Assembly (NCBI RefSeq): GCF_900142395.1 | Contig: NZ_FRAS01000015.1 | Location: 1 to 64,000, forward strand | Source: Hymenobacter psychrotolerans DSM 18569 | GTDB taxonomy: Bacteria > Bacteroidota > Bacteroidia > Cytophagales > Hymenobacteraceae | Direction: 5' to 3' | DNA length: 64,000 nucleotides | Shown: positions 1 through 8,526 of the stretch, piece after piece | Position numbering within the stretch: the stretch's first letter is position 1 | Layout: each line of letters begins with the position of its first letter | Notes under the pieces: model-generated | Seen by the model: the letters and a program-made list of their open reading frames with translations, nothing else | What the model was told of the DNA's origin: nothing | The model's database searches: none | Translations under genes and position numbers: made by a program

Positions 1-307
1 CTGTCGAGGATGGCCGCCGTGGGCTGGGCGTTTTTTTTACCCGCTCGCGGGCTTCCAGCGTCAAACAACCACTCACGCGCTGCCAAGTGCCATCGGCGGT
101 CCACTTGCCGAAATAATAGTACACCGTAGGCCAGGGAGGAAAGTCTGCCGGCACGTCGCGCCACACACAACCGTTTTTGAGCACGTAGAAGATGCCATTC
201 ACCACCGCGCGCAGCGGCCACTTACTCGTGCGCTGCACCACGAATAAGGGCGCTAACTTCCTCCACTGACGCTCCGTTAAGTCTGAACTATACCGCTTCT
301 GCTGCAT
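1..307 (-). CDS. IS5 family transposase, N-terminal part (OrfA), cut by window edge
   Basis: The start is the ATG at 307. The visible 102 codons begin MQQKRYSSDLTERQW and include a domain typical of IS5/IS427 OrfA (DUF4096-like), with WPLRAVVNGIFYVLKNG and GCVWRDVPADFPPW. The reading frame reaches a run of eight A (T at 31-38 on the plus strand). After it, frame 0 reads TPSPRRPSST, while the -1 frame reads NAQPTAAILDS, which is the conserved start of the catalytic OrfB of this family. A programmed -1 ribosomal frameshift on the A-run is the expected way to make full transposase. A simple frameshift mutation is the alternative. Confidence 0.85.
   Translation of the reverse strand, partial: MQQKRYSSDLTERQWRKLAPLFVVQRTSKWPLRAVVNGIFYVLKNGCVWRDVPADFPPWPTVYYYFGKWTADGTWQRVSGCLTLEARERVKKTPSPRRPSST
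31..38 (-). promoter_or_regulatory. Slippery A8 run for -1 ribosomal frameshifting
   Basis: Eight consecutive A on the coding strand lie exactly where the conserved transposase sequence switches from frame 0 to frame -1. A-runs of this kind are the usual slippage sites in IS families that split the transposase into two frames. The site is seen directly; its function is inferred. Confidence 0.6.
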
Positions 308-470
308 CAAGCAAAGCTAATCCCAGCTGATTAACTTAAACAGCTTCTTAGAATAGAGATGAAAAGGTTTGGCTTCCTTTACGCCGGCCCAGATGGCGTG
401 TTATTGCCGGGCTTCTGGGGCAAGCTCCGCCGTTAGGCCGGAGCGTATGGCTCAAAACCGTGCTATCTGT

Positions 471-833
471 ATGAATTCGCCCAAAAATCCGTCTGAAGCC
501 AGTCGCAATTTTTTTCAGGATGTGCAGGAAGTTGTACGCCTCATACCGCCCGGCCGCGTCACGACGTACGGAGCCATTGCGCACTACCTGGGGGCCCGGC
601 ATGGCGCCCGGATGGTGGGCTACGCGCTGATTGCGGCTGCGCCCGCCCTGGGGCTGGAGCGGGTGCCGGCCCAGCGCGTCGTCAACCGCAACGGGCTGCT
701 TACGGGCCGCCACCACTTTGCCACGCCCACAGCCATGCAGGAGGCCCTGGAAGCCGAGGGTGTGCGCATCCAGGACGACCAGGTAGTAGAGTTTAAAACC
801 CTGTTCTGGGACCCGAGCGTGGAGCTGGAGTAG
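471..833 (+). CDS. Alkyltransferase-like (MGMT-fold) protein without the acceptor cysteine
   Basis: This 120-residue protein has the C-terminal DNA-binding fold of O6-alkylguanine-DNA alkyltransferases: PPGRVTTYGAIA with the base-flipping Tyr33, Arg47 in RMVGYAL, and an active-site loop at 65-71. The canonical PCHRV is VPAQRVV, so Ala67 stands where the alkyl-accepting Cys should be. It therefore cannot work as a suicide methyltransferase and belongs with the ATL proteins, which bind alkylated guanine and hand it to nucleotide excision repair. The ATG at 471 is preferred because residues encoded from an upstream ATG (369) fall in the IS flank and are not family-like. It stands alone between the IS and a convergent gene. 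Confidence 0.88.
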   Translation: MNSPKNPSEASRNFFQDVQEVVRLIPPGRVTTYGAIAHYLGARHGARMVGYALIAAAPALGLERVPAQRVVNRNGLLTGRHHFATPTAMQEALEAEGVRIQDDQVVEFKTLFWDPSVELE

Positions 834-872
834 CGTACGGAGTGGCTGTATGCTGTAGTCCGGTGCTGCCGT

Positions 873-2195
873 TTAGCGGCCGGCCATGCGCGTGACCTGT
901 GCCGCGCCTTCGCGCACCGGCACCACCTGGAGCGGAGTAGCCGCCGCCGGCTGGTATTCCACGTAGTTTGCCTCCGAGAAGCTCGGCCTCACTTCCAGGC
1001 AGGTTTCTGCACCAACGCACAGCCGCACTGGGTAGCCGGTGTACTGCAAGGGCACCGACAGGTAGTCGTTGGCGGGCAGCTGGCCTACGGGTTTCCCATC
1101 GAGGAACACGGGCAGCGGCGTGGGGCTTCCACCGCGGCGGCGGTACAGCATAAGATGGGTAGGGCGGGGAACTTCTGCCCCGCGCCCCGAGGCTACGCCC
1201 GTGTAATCGGTGACGAGGCCGTATTCCAGTCCCAGCGAAAACGGTGCCTTGGGCGGCCCTCCATATATCAGGGTGTTATTGTTGGGGCGTTGGCTGGGGG
1301 CAAAAAACATGAATACCGGCCCCCGGCGCTCCAGCAGGTAGTAGTCTTTGCCCTGGCGGATATAGATCTGCTGGCCGTCGCAGAAGCCCCAGGCGTCTTC
1401 CACGGCCATGCGGGTGCCTTCCGGCGTCAGCAAAAAAGGCGCTACGGTGCGCAGGCCCTGCCATTCGGAGCCGTAGTAGTTGCGGGCATCCACGGTTACG
1501 TTGCCGGGCTGGCCGGGGGCGTTCTGCCGAAACTCCAGAAAGCTGCGGTAGACGCCGGGCCGGAGCAGGGCCGTAGTTTGGATGGGGTAGGGCACCGCGG
1601 CAGCCGGCTGCCGCAGCTGAGCAGTGGTGTAGAATGGCCCCGCCGCCTGCTGCGCTGCCCAGTCCACCCGCTCTATCTGCTCCAGGCCCCGGCGTAGCAG
1701 TTCTGCCAGGTTGGCCGCGTGCTGGCGGGTTGGGTCGGTAGCCAGGGTAGTGATGTTGGCTTCCACGCGGCAGAGCAGGAAATAGGTGGTGTCGGGCCGG
1801 CGGGCGTAGTACTCGGCTGCCAGCTCATCTGCCACTCCCGTACCCGTGCCTTTCGAGTCGGCTTCGGTGGCGCTCAGGCCTGTCAGGCGCAGCACCACCG
1901 GCCGCGCGGCTGCATTGGCCGTCAGCCGGTTGCGCAGGAAGCTCTGCAGTTCGGCGGCGGCACTCTGCGGCAGTTGTATAGGCCGCACAACAGTGCCAAG
2001 CCCCCTTCGGCCAAAGCCCAGGTCTTGTGCCTGGTAAGGGCGGGCGTCCAGTACCTGCTCCACATAGATAGTGGGAGACGTGAGCAACAAAGGCTCGGCC
2101 TGCAGATGGATTTCAATGGAAAGAGAAGACCGAACCTGCGCCTGCAGCGGCAACGCGGAGGCCAGGATGGCCAGGCACCAAAAAATATATTTCAC
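873..2195 (-). CDS. Secreted protein of unknown function
   Basis: The product is about 440 residues. The best start is a GTG at 2195, directly before a classical signal peptide (KYIFWCLAILASALPLQAQ); a TTG at 2249 would only add an unlikely hydrophilic extension. The mature part begins with a beta-rich stretch, then mixed regions, with no TM segment and no catalytic motif I recognise. The C-terminal 100 residues (FLDGKPVGQLPANDYLSVPL) resemble a small PEGA-like surface domain, which is a guess. The gene is divergent from the TonB-dependent receptor at 2361, so the two may share a control region, but nothing shows a common function. Confidence 0.7.
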   Translation of the reverse strand: MKYIFWCLAILASALPLQAQVRSSLSIEIHLQAEPLLLTSPTIYVEQVLDARPYQAQDLGFGRRGLGTVVRPIQLPQSAAAELQSFLRNRLTANAAARPVVLRLTGLSATEADSKGTGTGVADELAAEYYARRPDTTYFLLCRVEANITTLATDPTRQHAANLAELLRRGLEQIERVDWAAQQAAGPFYTTAQLRQPAAAVPYPIQTTALLRPGVYRSFLEFRQNAPGQPGNVTVDARNYYGSEWQGLRTVAPFLLTPEGTRMAVEDAWGFCDGQQIYIRQGKDYYLLERRGPVFMFFAPSQRPNNNTLIYGGPPKAPFSLGLEYGLVTDYTGVASGRGAEVPRPTHLMLYRRRGGSPTPLPVFLDGKPVGQLPANDYLSVPLQYTGYPVRLCVGAETCLEVRPSFSEANYVEYQPAAATPLQVVPVREGAAQVTRMAGR

Positions 2196-2296
2196 CAACC
2201 GAACTGTAAAGCAGCTAGAATAACCGGGCCGCAGCCCCCAAGCCGCCAAAGATAAGAGCCGGCACGAAGTGGGGAATAAACTCCCGCCGTCATGCT

Positions 2297-2326
2297 TTTA
2301 GGCTCCCCATCAAACCCTTACCTTTG
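2297..2326 (+). promoter_or_regulatory. Bacteroidetes-type promoter of the TonB-dependent receptor
   Basis: TACCTTTG at 2319-2326 matches the phylum -7 consensus TAnnTTTG, with a T-rich -33-like element (TTTA) at 2297-2300 about 18 bases upstream. It leaves a leader of roughly 30 bases before the ATG at 2361. Confidence 0.55.
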
Positions 2327-2360
2327 TAGGGCGCAAATCCCGCGTCTCCTGCTTTTAGGT

Positions 2361-5090
2361 ATGAAACAACCCGTACTGACTTCCCTGCTGACCTGCCTGA
2401 CCGTGATGACGGCAGCGGCGCAGGGTACTTATTCTATCAAGGGCCGCGTGCTTGATAAGCTGACCGGCGAAGAGCTGCCCGGCGCGACCGTGCAGGTAAC
2501 CGGCAACGGCGTAAACACTGGCGCCGGCACCGAGGCCAGCGGCTCCTATGCCGTGCCCAACCTGAAACCGGGAACCTACGTGGTGCGGGCCTCCTTCATC
2601 GGCTACAAACCCAGTGAGCAGACCGTAACTATTGGCTCGCAGAACGCCGTGGCCACTTTCCGGCTGGGCGCCGACAATGCCACGCTGAACGAAGTGCAGG
2701 TAGTAGGCTCGCTCGGTATTGCCGTGGAGCGCGAAACGCCGGTAGCCTACTCGGCCGTGAACGAAGTGAAGCTGCGCGAAACCCTCTCGAACCGCGACCT
2801 GCCGTTGGTGCTCAACGAAACGCCCGGCGTATACGCCACGCAGGGCGGCGGCGGCTCCGGCGACTCGCGCATCAGCATCCGTGGCTTCGACCAGCGCAAC
2901 GTAGCCGTAATGGTGAACGGCGTGCCCGTCAACGACATGGAAAACGGCAGCGTGTACTGGTCAAACTGGGACCTGGGCGACGTGACCAAGAGCCTGCAGG
3001 TGCAGCGCGGCTTGTCGGCCTCGCGCATTGCGGTGCCGTCGGTGGGCGGTACCATCAACGTCCTCACCCGCGGCTTCGACGACAAGAAAAGCGTGCTGGC
3101 CCGCATGGAAGGCGGCTCCAATGGCTACCGCAAAGCGTCGCTGATGATGAGCAGCGGCACCATTAAGGGCGACTGGGCTTTCACGGCTTACGGTTCCCGC
3201 CGCGTATCCAATGGCTGGGTTGATAATGCCTTTGATGATGCCTGGACCTATTTCGGCAACATCAGCAAGAAGTTTGGGGCGCACCGTCTGTCGCTCACCG
3301 GCATGGGTTCGCCACAGAGCCACGGTCAGCGCAGCTTTGCCAGCCGCATCGGTGTCTACAGCAACGACAAGGCCCGCGAGCTGGGCGCTACGGCTGTCAG
3401 AAACGGCGGCGACAAAGGCTTCAGCTACAACCCCAACTGGGGCTATCTGCGCCGCTACCGCATGCAAGGCACGGAGCGGGTCTATGAGTCCGACGGCGCG
3501 GAAGTAATCAACGAGCGGATCAACTACTACCACAAGCCCCAGATCAACCTCAACCACTACTGGAACGCCACCGACCGGCTGTTCATCTCGACCGTAGCTT
3601 ACGTTTCGCTGGGTACGGGCGGCGGCACGGGCGCCAGCAGCACGCTGGCCCTGGACGCCAACGGCCAGGCCGATTTCCAGCGCGTGTTCGATAACAACTA
3701 CAACTCCCAAGCCAACCCCACGCGCCGCGCCCTCAACTACCTGCGCAACAACGTCAACAACCACCGCTGGTACGGTTTCGTGACCGGCGGCGACTACAAG
3801 CTGACCGACAAGCTGACGCTGGCCGCCGGCGTAGACGGCCGGGTATATTACGGGGAGCACTACTCCGAAATCCGGGATTTGCTGGGCGGTGAGTATGCTA
3901 CCAACGCCGCCGGCACCCGCGACCTGAACCGCGACAATAACACCCGCCTGTACGTAGGCGACAAAGTGAGCTTCAACTACGACGGCGAAACCCAGTGGGT
4001 GGGCACCTACGGCCAGCTGGAATACAAGACGCCCGTGTTGTCGGCGGTACTGAGCGCCACGGCCTCGCAGATCGGCTACAAGCGCATCGACTACTTCAAG
4101 GCCCGTGAGGTGAACGTAGACGGGCAGAGCCGTCCCATCATCTTCGGCCAGACCTACACCGCCGCTGATGGCACGGTATACACCAACGCCGATGGCAAGT
4201 ACGTGGAAACCGACTGGGCACGTCTGACCGGCTACAGCGTGAAAGGCGGCGTCAACTACAACCTGACCGAGCACAACAACCTGTTCGTGAACATGGGCTA
4301 CATCAGCAAGGTGCCCTTCTTCAACTTCGTGTTCGACCAGAACTCGGGCCGTAAGCTGCCGGATATCAAAAACGAAGGCATTGCCTCGTTCGAACTGGGC
4401 TACGGCATTTCGTACTCGTCGCTGAAAGCCAACCTGAACGGCTACCTCACCAACTGGACCAACAAGAGCAGCTCGTCGACTGGCACGGTAGACGGTGTAC
4501 CGGTGTTCAACAACGTGCGGAACGTGAATGCGCGCCACATGGGTGTAGAGCTGGATATTGCGCAGGAAATCAGCCGCCGCGTACAGCTGAACGCCGCCGT
4601 TTCCATCGGCGACTGGCGCTGGAGCTCAACCGGTCGTATCACGCAGATTACGGAAGGCGGCGAGGTATACATCGACGACAAGCCTATCTATATTAAAGGG
4701 GTGCACGTTGGTGATGCGGCGCAAAACCAGTTCCAGATTGGCCTGCGCTACGAGCCGTTCACCGGTTTCTATGTGCGCCCTTCGTTCCTGATGTTCTCGA
4801 AGTACTACGCCAACTTCGACCCGGTGAACCTGACGACGGAAGCCAACCGCACCGACTCGTACCGGATTCCTACCAGCCGCAACCTCGACTTCCACTTCGG
4901 CTACGAGGCCAAAGCCATCCGGGACCGTTACCGCCTTTCGTTTAAGGCGTCCATCCTGAACGTGCTTGATCAGTACTACATCACCGACGTGCCGACGCGC
5001 AGCGTAGTTGACCCCACCAACGTAAACTCGCTGGAGGCGTTCTTCAACCGCGGCCGCACCTTCACGGTAGGTATGGCAGTTGGTCTGTAG
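2361..5090 (+). CDS. TonB-dependent receptor with carboxypeptidase-like N-terminal domain
   Basis: This outer-membrane active transporter has 909 residues from the ATG at 2361, chosen because it starts a signal peptide (MKQPVLTSLLTCL...AAAQG). The order is signal peptide; a CarboxypepD_reg-like domain at about 25-110 (YSIKGRVLDKLTGEELPGATV); a plug domain at about 115-250 with LPLVLNETPGVYA, ISIRGFDQRN and VNGVPVNDMENG; then a long beta-barrel ending in a short aromatic-poor C-terminus. It lacks the long SusC-type plug signature and has no SusD neighbour, so a metal chelate, vitamin or peptide substrate is more likely than a polysaccharide. The substrate is not evident. It is followed by a strong terminator at 5114-5153. 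Confidence 0.93.
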   Translation: MKQPVLTSLLTCLTVMTAAAQGTYSIKGRVLDKLTGEELPGATVQVTGNGVNTGAGTEASGSYAVPNLKPGTYVVRASFIGYKPSEQTVTIGSQNAVATFRLGADNATLNEVQVVGSLGIAVERETPVAYSAVNEVKLRETLSNRDLPLVLNETPGVYATQGGGGSGDSRISIRGFDQRNVAVMVNGVPVNDMENGSVYWSNWDLGDVTKSLQVQRGLSASRIAVPSVGGTINVLTRGFDDKKSVLARMEGGSNGYRKASLMMSSGTIKGDWAFTAYGSRRVSNGWVDNAFDDAWTYFGNISKKFGAHRLSLTGMGSPQSHGQRSFASRIGVYSNDKARELGATAVRNGGDKGFSYNPNWGYLRRYRMQGTERVYESDGAEVINERINYYHKPQINLNHYWNATDRLFISTVAYVSLGTGGGTGASSTLALDANGQADFQRVFDNNYNSQANPTRRALNYLRNNVNNHRWYGFVTGGDYKLTDKLTLAAGVDGRVYYGEHYSEIRDLLGGEYATNAAGTRDLNRDNNTRLYVGDKVSFNYDGETQWVGTYGQLEYKTPVLSAVLSATASQIGYKRIDYFKAREVNVDGQSRPIIFGQTYTAADGTVYTNADGKYVETDWARLTGYSVKGGVNYNLTEHNNLFVNMGYISKVPFFNFVFDQNSGRKLPDIKNEGIASFELGYGISYSSLKANLNGYLTNWTNKSSSSTGTVDGVPVFNNVRNVNARHMGVELDIAQEISRRVQLNAAVSIGDWRWSSTGRITQITEGGEVYIDDKPIYIKGVHVGDAAQNQFQIGLRYEPFTGFYVRPSFLMFSKYYANFDPVNLTTEANRTDSYRIPTSRNLDFHFGYEAKAIRDRYRLSFKASILNVLDQYYITDVPTRSVVDPTNVNSLEAFFNRGRTFTVGMAVGL

Positions 5091-5113
5091 GCGGCTGCCC
5101 CGCATAGCTACCA

Positions 5114-5153
5114 ACAAAAAGAGCCGGCTCCGAAAGGGGCCGGCTCTTTTTGT
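5114..5153. terminator. Bidirectional terminator between receptor and response regulator genes
   Basis: A 15-bp inverted repeat (ACAAAAAGAGCCGGC ... GCCGGCTCTTTTTGT) is flanked by A and T runs and serves the convergent genes on both sides. Confidence 0.9.
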
Positions 5154-5182
5154 TGCGCTAGAAAGCTGAAAAGAAAGCAGTG

Positions 5183-5596
5183 TTACATAGAAGCCAGCGC
5201 CGGGCTCGATTCGCTGTTGTGTGCTGCCAGAATGGCGCCGCGTACTTCTTCGGGGCTGGCATTCTTCAGCAGATACCCGTGGGCGCCCTCTGCCTTCAGG
5301 CTGTCAATCAGCTCCGGCTCGTCGTGCATGGAGATGATGATGACGCGGATGCGCGGATACTGGGCGCGCAGGAGGCGGACGGTCTGCAGGCCATCGAGGT
5401 TGGGCATCTGCAGGTCCATGAGAATCACATCGGGCAGGGTGCCCTGGTCGAGGCGCTGCAGTAGCTCTTCGCCGTCGCCGGCTTCAAAGAGCACCTCCAT
5501 GCCGGGAAACCCGCTGATCAGGGCCCGCAGACCTTTGCGGAACAGGATATGGTCGTCGGTAACAGCCAGGCGAATGAGGGCAGGGGTAGATGTCAT
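5183..5596 (-). CDS. Stand-alone NarL-type receiver domain (response regulator without output domain)
   Basis: The 137 residues are essentially one receiver domain: acidic pair D14/D15, phospho-acceptor D61 in LMDLQMP, S89 and conserved K111 (YLLKNAS). The sequence is of the NarL/FixJ subgroup, whose members normally continue for 70-80 residues with a LuxR-type helix-turn-helix. Here the frame closes right after the receiver (SSPALASM), and the downstream bases hold only a terminator, so the output domain is absent rather than frameshifted. It overlaps the histidine kinase gene by 4 bp (ATGA), so the pair is translationally coupled. It may act by protein-protein contact or as a phosphate sink. 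Confidence 0.92.
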   Translation of the reverse strand: MTSTPALIRLAVTDDHILFRKGLRALISGFPGMEVLFEAGDGEELLQRLDQGTLPDVILMDLQMPNLDGLQTVRLLRAQYPRIRVIIISMHDEPELIDSLKAEGAHGYLLKNASPEEVRGAILAAHNSESSPALASM

Positions 5597-6408
5597 AAAG
5601 AGACAGAAAGGTCAGGTGCCTGAATGGCAGTAAGATACGGAATAGGGAAGGAAATCCAAACCTGGCTCCCGGCCCCGGGGCCGGATTCGTAGCGGAGCGT
5701 GCCTTGCAGCACCGCTACCCGGCTGCGCAGGTTGGTGAGGCCGTGGCCGGTGCGGGCACCCGGTAGCGGAGCCACTTCTACCAAAGCCGGGTCGAAGCCA
5801 ACTCCGTTGTCGGAGTAGTGCAAAGAAAGGATATCGGTGCCAAAATCGACGACAACGCTGATGATTTCAGCGTGAGCATGGCGCAGGCCGTTGCCGAGCA
5901 GCTCCTGCACTACCCGGTACACGATGAGCTCATATTTGGGGTCGAGGCGGCGGGGCTGGCCACGCTGTTCCAGCGTAAGGCGCGTCGGCCCGTCGGCTGG
6001 TACAGTACGGGCCAGGGCGTCCAGGGCGAAAGGCAGCCCAAACTTTTGCAGCGCCGCTGGCAGCAAATTGCGCGAGATACGGCGCACCTCCGTAATGGCT
6101 TGGTCGAGAAGCGAGGTGGCCTCCTGCGTGAGGTCGGGCTGGCCTAACGTGCTCAGGTGCAGCTTCACGATGGCCAGCGTGGTGCCTACTCCATCGTGCA
6201 GGTCGGCGGCAATCCGGCGGCGTTCTTCTTCCTGAGCCAGCAGGGCAGCTTCCAGTGCCTGCTGCTGGGCAGTTTCGCGCACTTGCCGGAGCTGTTCCTG
6301 CTGCCGCAGCAGCCGCCGCTGGTAGCGCAGCACAAAAGCTACAATGCCTAGCGCCAGCAGCAGCAGAACTGGCGTTGCCAGTAGCACAGGAACCAGCCAG
6401 CTATTCAT
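5593..6408 (-). CDS. Sensor histidine kinase, HisKA_3/NarX type
   Basis: This membrane-anchored kinase has 271 residues: one N-terminal TM helix (about 5-27), a coiled coil (30-62), a dimerisation/phospho-acceptor region with His71 in ADLHDGVGTT, and a C-terminal HATPase_c domain with the N-box variant ELLGNGLRHA and G-boxes DNGVGFDP and GHGLTNLRSR. There is no separate extracytoplasmic sensing domain, so the signal probably comes from a partner protein. The two polytopic membrane proteins and GIRIY-domain proteins upstream in the same orientation are candidates. The partner regulator is the coupled receiver-only protein. Confidence 0.93.
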   Translation of the reverse strand: MNSWLVPVLLATPVLLLLALGIVAFVLRYQRRLLRQQEQLRQVRETAQQQALEAALLAQEEERRRIAADLHDGVGTTLAIVKLHLSTLGQPDLTQEATSLLDQAITEVRRISRNLLPAALQKFGLPFALDALARTVPADGPTRLTLEQRGQPRRLDPKYELIVYRVVQELLGNGLRHAHAEIISVVVDFGTDILSLHYSDNGVGFDPALVEVAPLPGARTGHGLTNLRSRVAVLQGTLRYESGPGAGSQVWISFPIPYLTAIQAPDLSVSL

Positions 6409-6684
6409 GACGCGGTGCTAAAAGGCTTGGGGGAAGGCTGTCGGTGCCTGGTGCCAACAGAGTGGTGCCGTGCCACCCGGCCGTAAATACAGGCAATGGC
6501 GGCGGAGCGCAGCGGTAACGAATAGCTGATACCAGCGGTAAAGGCAGCAGGCAGCGCTTCATCTGGTTTGCTGCGCAAATATGCCACAAAGAAGCCGACA
6601 TATAACATAGGCCCGCCACCTTCGCTAGTATAGACGGGCCCGTAAGATACTGCTTTGCCAATGGTCTGGCACGAAACTATGGTT

Positions 6685-7404
6685 TTATTGCGGCTGCGTA
6701 AGCGGGAGAGGCAGTGTAGGCTGCTGGCTGGAGCGTGTGGCGTACCAGATTGCCCGGGCCAGCACCAGGTTCAGGAAGATCAGCAGCACAAACTGCACCA
6801 TGAACATCGTCCAGATGATGCCCGGGTCAGCGCTGTCCTTCATGTACTCGGCTGCTATATTGACCAACACAGTGCCCGCATAGTACAGCGTGATACCCAC
6901 ACTAATCAAAAACATTGGGTCGCGCTCCAGCAGAATGGCGTGCAGATCATGCAGAATCTGGTCGAAATACAGCAGCACTGCCGTCAGCAGCACCATAAAC
7001 TGGAGCGTAAACGTGGCTACGTTGGGCGGGCCGCCGGGGTGGTAGGAGCCGCGGATGACGGTTTCATAGAAAGCTACGCCCGCAAACACGATGAGCAGCC
7101 CCAGTAGCACGTAGCGGGGCGTAAGGCGGCGCAGCACCAGCAAATAGGTGATTCCGAAACCCAGCGTATCACTGACCGTCAGCAGGTCCAGAAAAACGAT
7201 GTTGTAGTTCCAGACATACCGGCCAATCTCACTCAGCAAACCCAGAATTCCCTGTAGCAGCACCGTTATGGTCACCACGCGCAGGGGGGCACTCAGGCGC
7301 GACCAGAAGCGCAACCCTATGAGCAGAGGCACGATACACGTGGCCAGGGAAAGCAGATTGAGCTGCTTCGCCAGCGCTACTAACCACGGTACAGGTTGCA
7401 ACAT
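6685..7404 (-). CDS. Polytopic membrane protein, paralog A of a tandem pair, unknown function
   Basis: The 239 residues contain about seven hydrophobic helices. It is clearly homologous to the protein at 8527-9255: both carry a G-E/E-I-x-R...N-Y-N motif after helix 2, LLYF[DE]Q before helix 5 and LERDP[MV]F[LV]ISV...YYAGT(V/L) in helix 6. No transporter or enzyme family is recognised. It ends about 276 bases before the histidine kinase gene at 6408 and starts 138 bases after the GIRIY-domain lipoprotein gene, with a terminator between. A 7TM receptor-like or signal-relay role is inference from topology and context. Confidence 0.8.
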   Translation of the reverse strand: MLQPVPWLVALAKQLNLLSLATCIVPLLIGLRFWSRLSAPLRVVTITVLLQGILGLLSEIGRYVWNYNIVFLDLLTVSDTLGFGITYLLVLRRLTPRYVLLGLLIVFAGVAFYETVIRGSYHPGGPPNVATFTLQFMVLLTAVLLYFDQILHDLHAILLERDPMFLISVGITLYYAGTVLVNIAAEYMKDSADPGIIWTMFMVQFVLLIFLNLVLARAIWYATRSSQQPTLPLPLTQPQ

Positions 7405-7483
7405 AGGGGCGGAATATGGGAGAGGCGTAATATACTAACAGGTTGGAATAAAATGCCATATAAAATGAGCATTGTGCAACCTA

Positions 7484-7517
7484 AAAGGCCGGCTCGTCCC
7501 GCAAGGGAGAGCCGGCC
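7484..7517 (-). terminator. Intrinsic terminator after the GIRIY lipoprotein gene
   Basis: GGCCGGCTC (7487-7495) pairs with GAGCCGGCC (7509-7517), and on the minus strand the stem is followed by TTTT. It separates the lipoprotein gene from the downstream membrane protein gene, so the latter needs read-through or its own promoter. Confidence 0.8.
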
Positions 7518-7541
7518 AGATACTATAGGGTAGCTGTTGGT

Positions 7542-8285
7542 TTAGTGCAGCAGCAGGCTGCTAAACATACATTCGCCATGCGTGCAGGGCATACCGTTAG
7601 CATAAAACCGGTCCTCGTTCCTGAGTTGGTCCTCGTGATTGTCGTCGATTCCGACCAGTACAAAGGTAGGCTCGCGGTTGTGCGTGATGCCCTGATAGAT
7701 CCGGATGCCACGGTTGTGGGACTGCTGCAGCAGCGACTCTATCGTGGCTTCATCATAGAACATGGAGCGCAGCTCGCCAATATGATTTTGCTGGTAGGTG
7801 GCGGTCCAGCGGATGGCTTCTTCCTGGCTGACGGGCACTGCATCGGGGGCAAAGGCAGCCGCAAAGCCGGTGATGTTACCGGCAAAAGGGCTTACGGCAC
7901 ACCATTTCGGGCAGCGCGGGCTGGCATCCAGCAACAAGCCGTCCGTCTGGTCGCGGCCCGCAGCATCGGAGCCTACCAGCAGCAGCAGGTTCTCCTGCGA
8001 GTCGTTGGTGGCATGGTAAATCCGGATACCGGTGCAGCCTTCCTGCTCCAGTAGGCTCCGGATACCTTCGGCGCTGAAGCCTACCGCCCGCAACCCCTCG
8101 GGGTACTGCGCCCGAAAATTGTACGTCCAGGAAATGGCCTGGTCACGGCTGATTTCTTCCCCGGTACTGCTTGAACTCTGGCTGACAGCTACGCTAGGGC
8201 CGGCCTCAGTCGGCTGCTCCTGGCATCCGGACAGACCAACGGCCAGCAGACAACCGGCCAGCATGGAAAGTAGAGGGTGTTTCAT
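7542..8285 (-). CDS. Lipoprotein with two copies of an unnamed GIRIY domain
   Basis: The 247-residue protein has a lipoprotein signal with lipobox LSGC (Cys21), then two similar domains at about 46-130 and 153-240. Each copy has an acidic-A-(I/V)-x-W-T start, an L-R pair, a G-I-R-I-Y strand (86-90 and 193-197), an L-V-G strand, acidic residues, and a closing Cys motif (CPKWC; CTHGEC). The same domain occurs singly in the protein at 9265-9603. I know similar unnamed proteins in Bacteroidetes but no assigned function. The position between two copies of a polytopic membrane protein suggests a surface or periplasmic ligand-binding partner. Confidence 0.85.
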   Translation of the reverse strand: MKHPLLSMLAGCLLAVGLSGCQEQPTEAGPSVAVSQSSSSTGEEISRDQAISWTYNFRAQYPEGLRAVGFSAEGIRSLLEQEGCTGIRIYHATNDSQENLLLLVGSDAAGRDQTDGLLLDASPRCPKWCAVSPFAGNITGFAAAFAPDAVPVSQEEAIRWTATYQQNHIGELRSMFYDEATIESLLQQSHNRGIRIYQGITHNREPTFVLVGIDDNHEDQLRNEDRFYANGMPCTHGECMFSSLLLH

Positions 8286-8526
8286 GAAAACGGTGGTTAA
8301 GAGAAATACGTGGGCACTAACGGGATAGACTACTCAGATAGCCTATTGGCTTCCTGGGGCAACCTGTGCCTGCTGGTAAGATAAAAATAAATGACCAGAT
8401 GCCGCACGTCAGAACGAGTGGGAGGCTGGCCGCAACCAGCGGTAAGGCAGCTGGTTGGCCGCCAGGCAGCAACTACTGGATGTATTTCGCCGGGGAGGTG
8501 GGGTGTTGCCCTCAGATTGGGCTAAC

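Larger units (their letters stand above)
1..350 (-). mobile_element. IS5-type insertion sequence, partial (left part outside window)
   Basis: The transposase fragment at 1-307 and about 40 bases in front of its start codon form one end of an insertion sequence of the IS5 family, probably the IS427 group. The element continues beyond the left edge, so only the end carrying the transposase start is visible. The exact terminal inverted repeat cannot be fixed without the other end. The boundary is placed near 350 because the sequence there (around TTCTTAGAAT) resembles an IS end and the next gene's conserved coding begins only at 471. Confidence 0.75.

Noticed and set aside
369..470. Upstream start for the alkyltransferase-like gene
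   Set aside because: The extra residues come from the IS flank and do not resemble the family; the ATG at 471 gives the normal length.
2961..4538. Long minus-strand frame opposite the TonB-dependent receptor gene
   Set aside because: G+C-rich codon bias opens frames on the opposite strand; the product is Val/Gly/Ala-rich, has no family features and shadows a clear receptor gene.
2361..5090. Receptor as SusC of a polysaccharide utilisation locus
   Set aside because: No SusD-like gene or glycoside hydrolase is adjacent, and the plug region does not look SusC-like.
6401..6661. Small minus-strand frame ahead of the histidine kinase
   Set aside because: No conserved pattern, poor composition, and it overlaps the kinase start; treated as the non-coding leader region.
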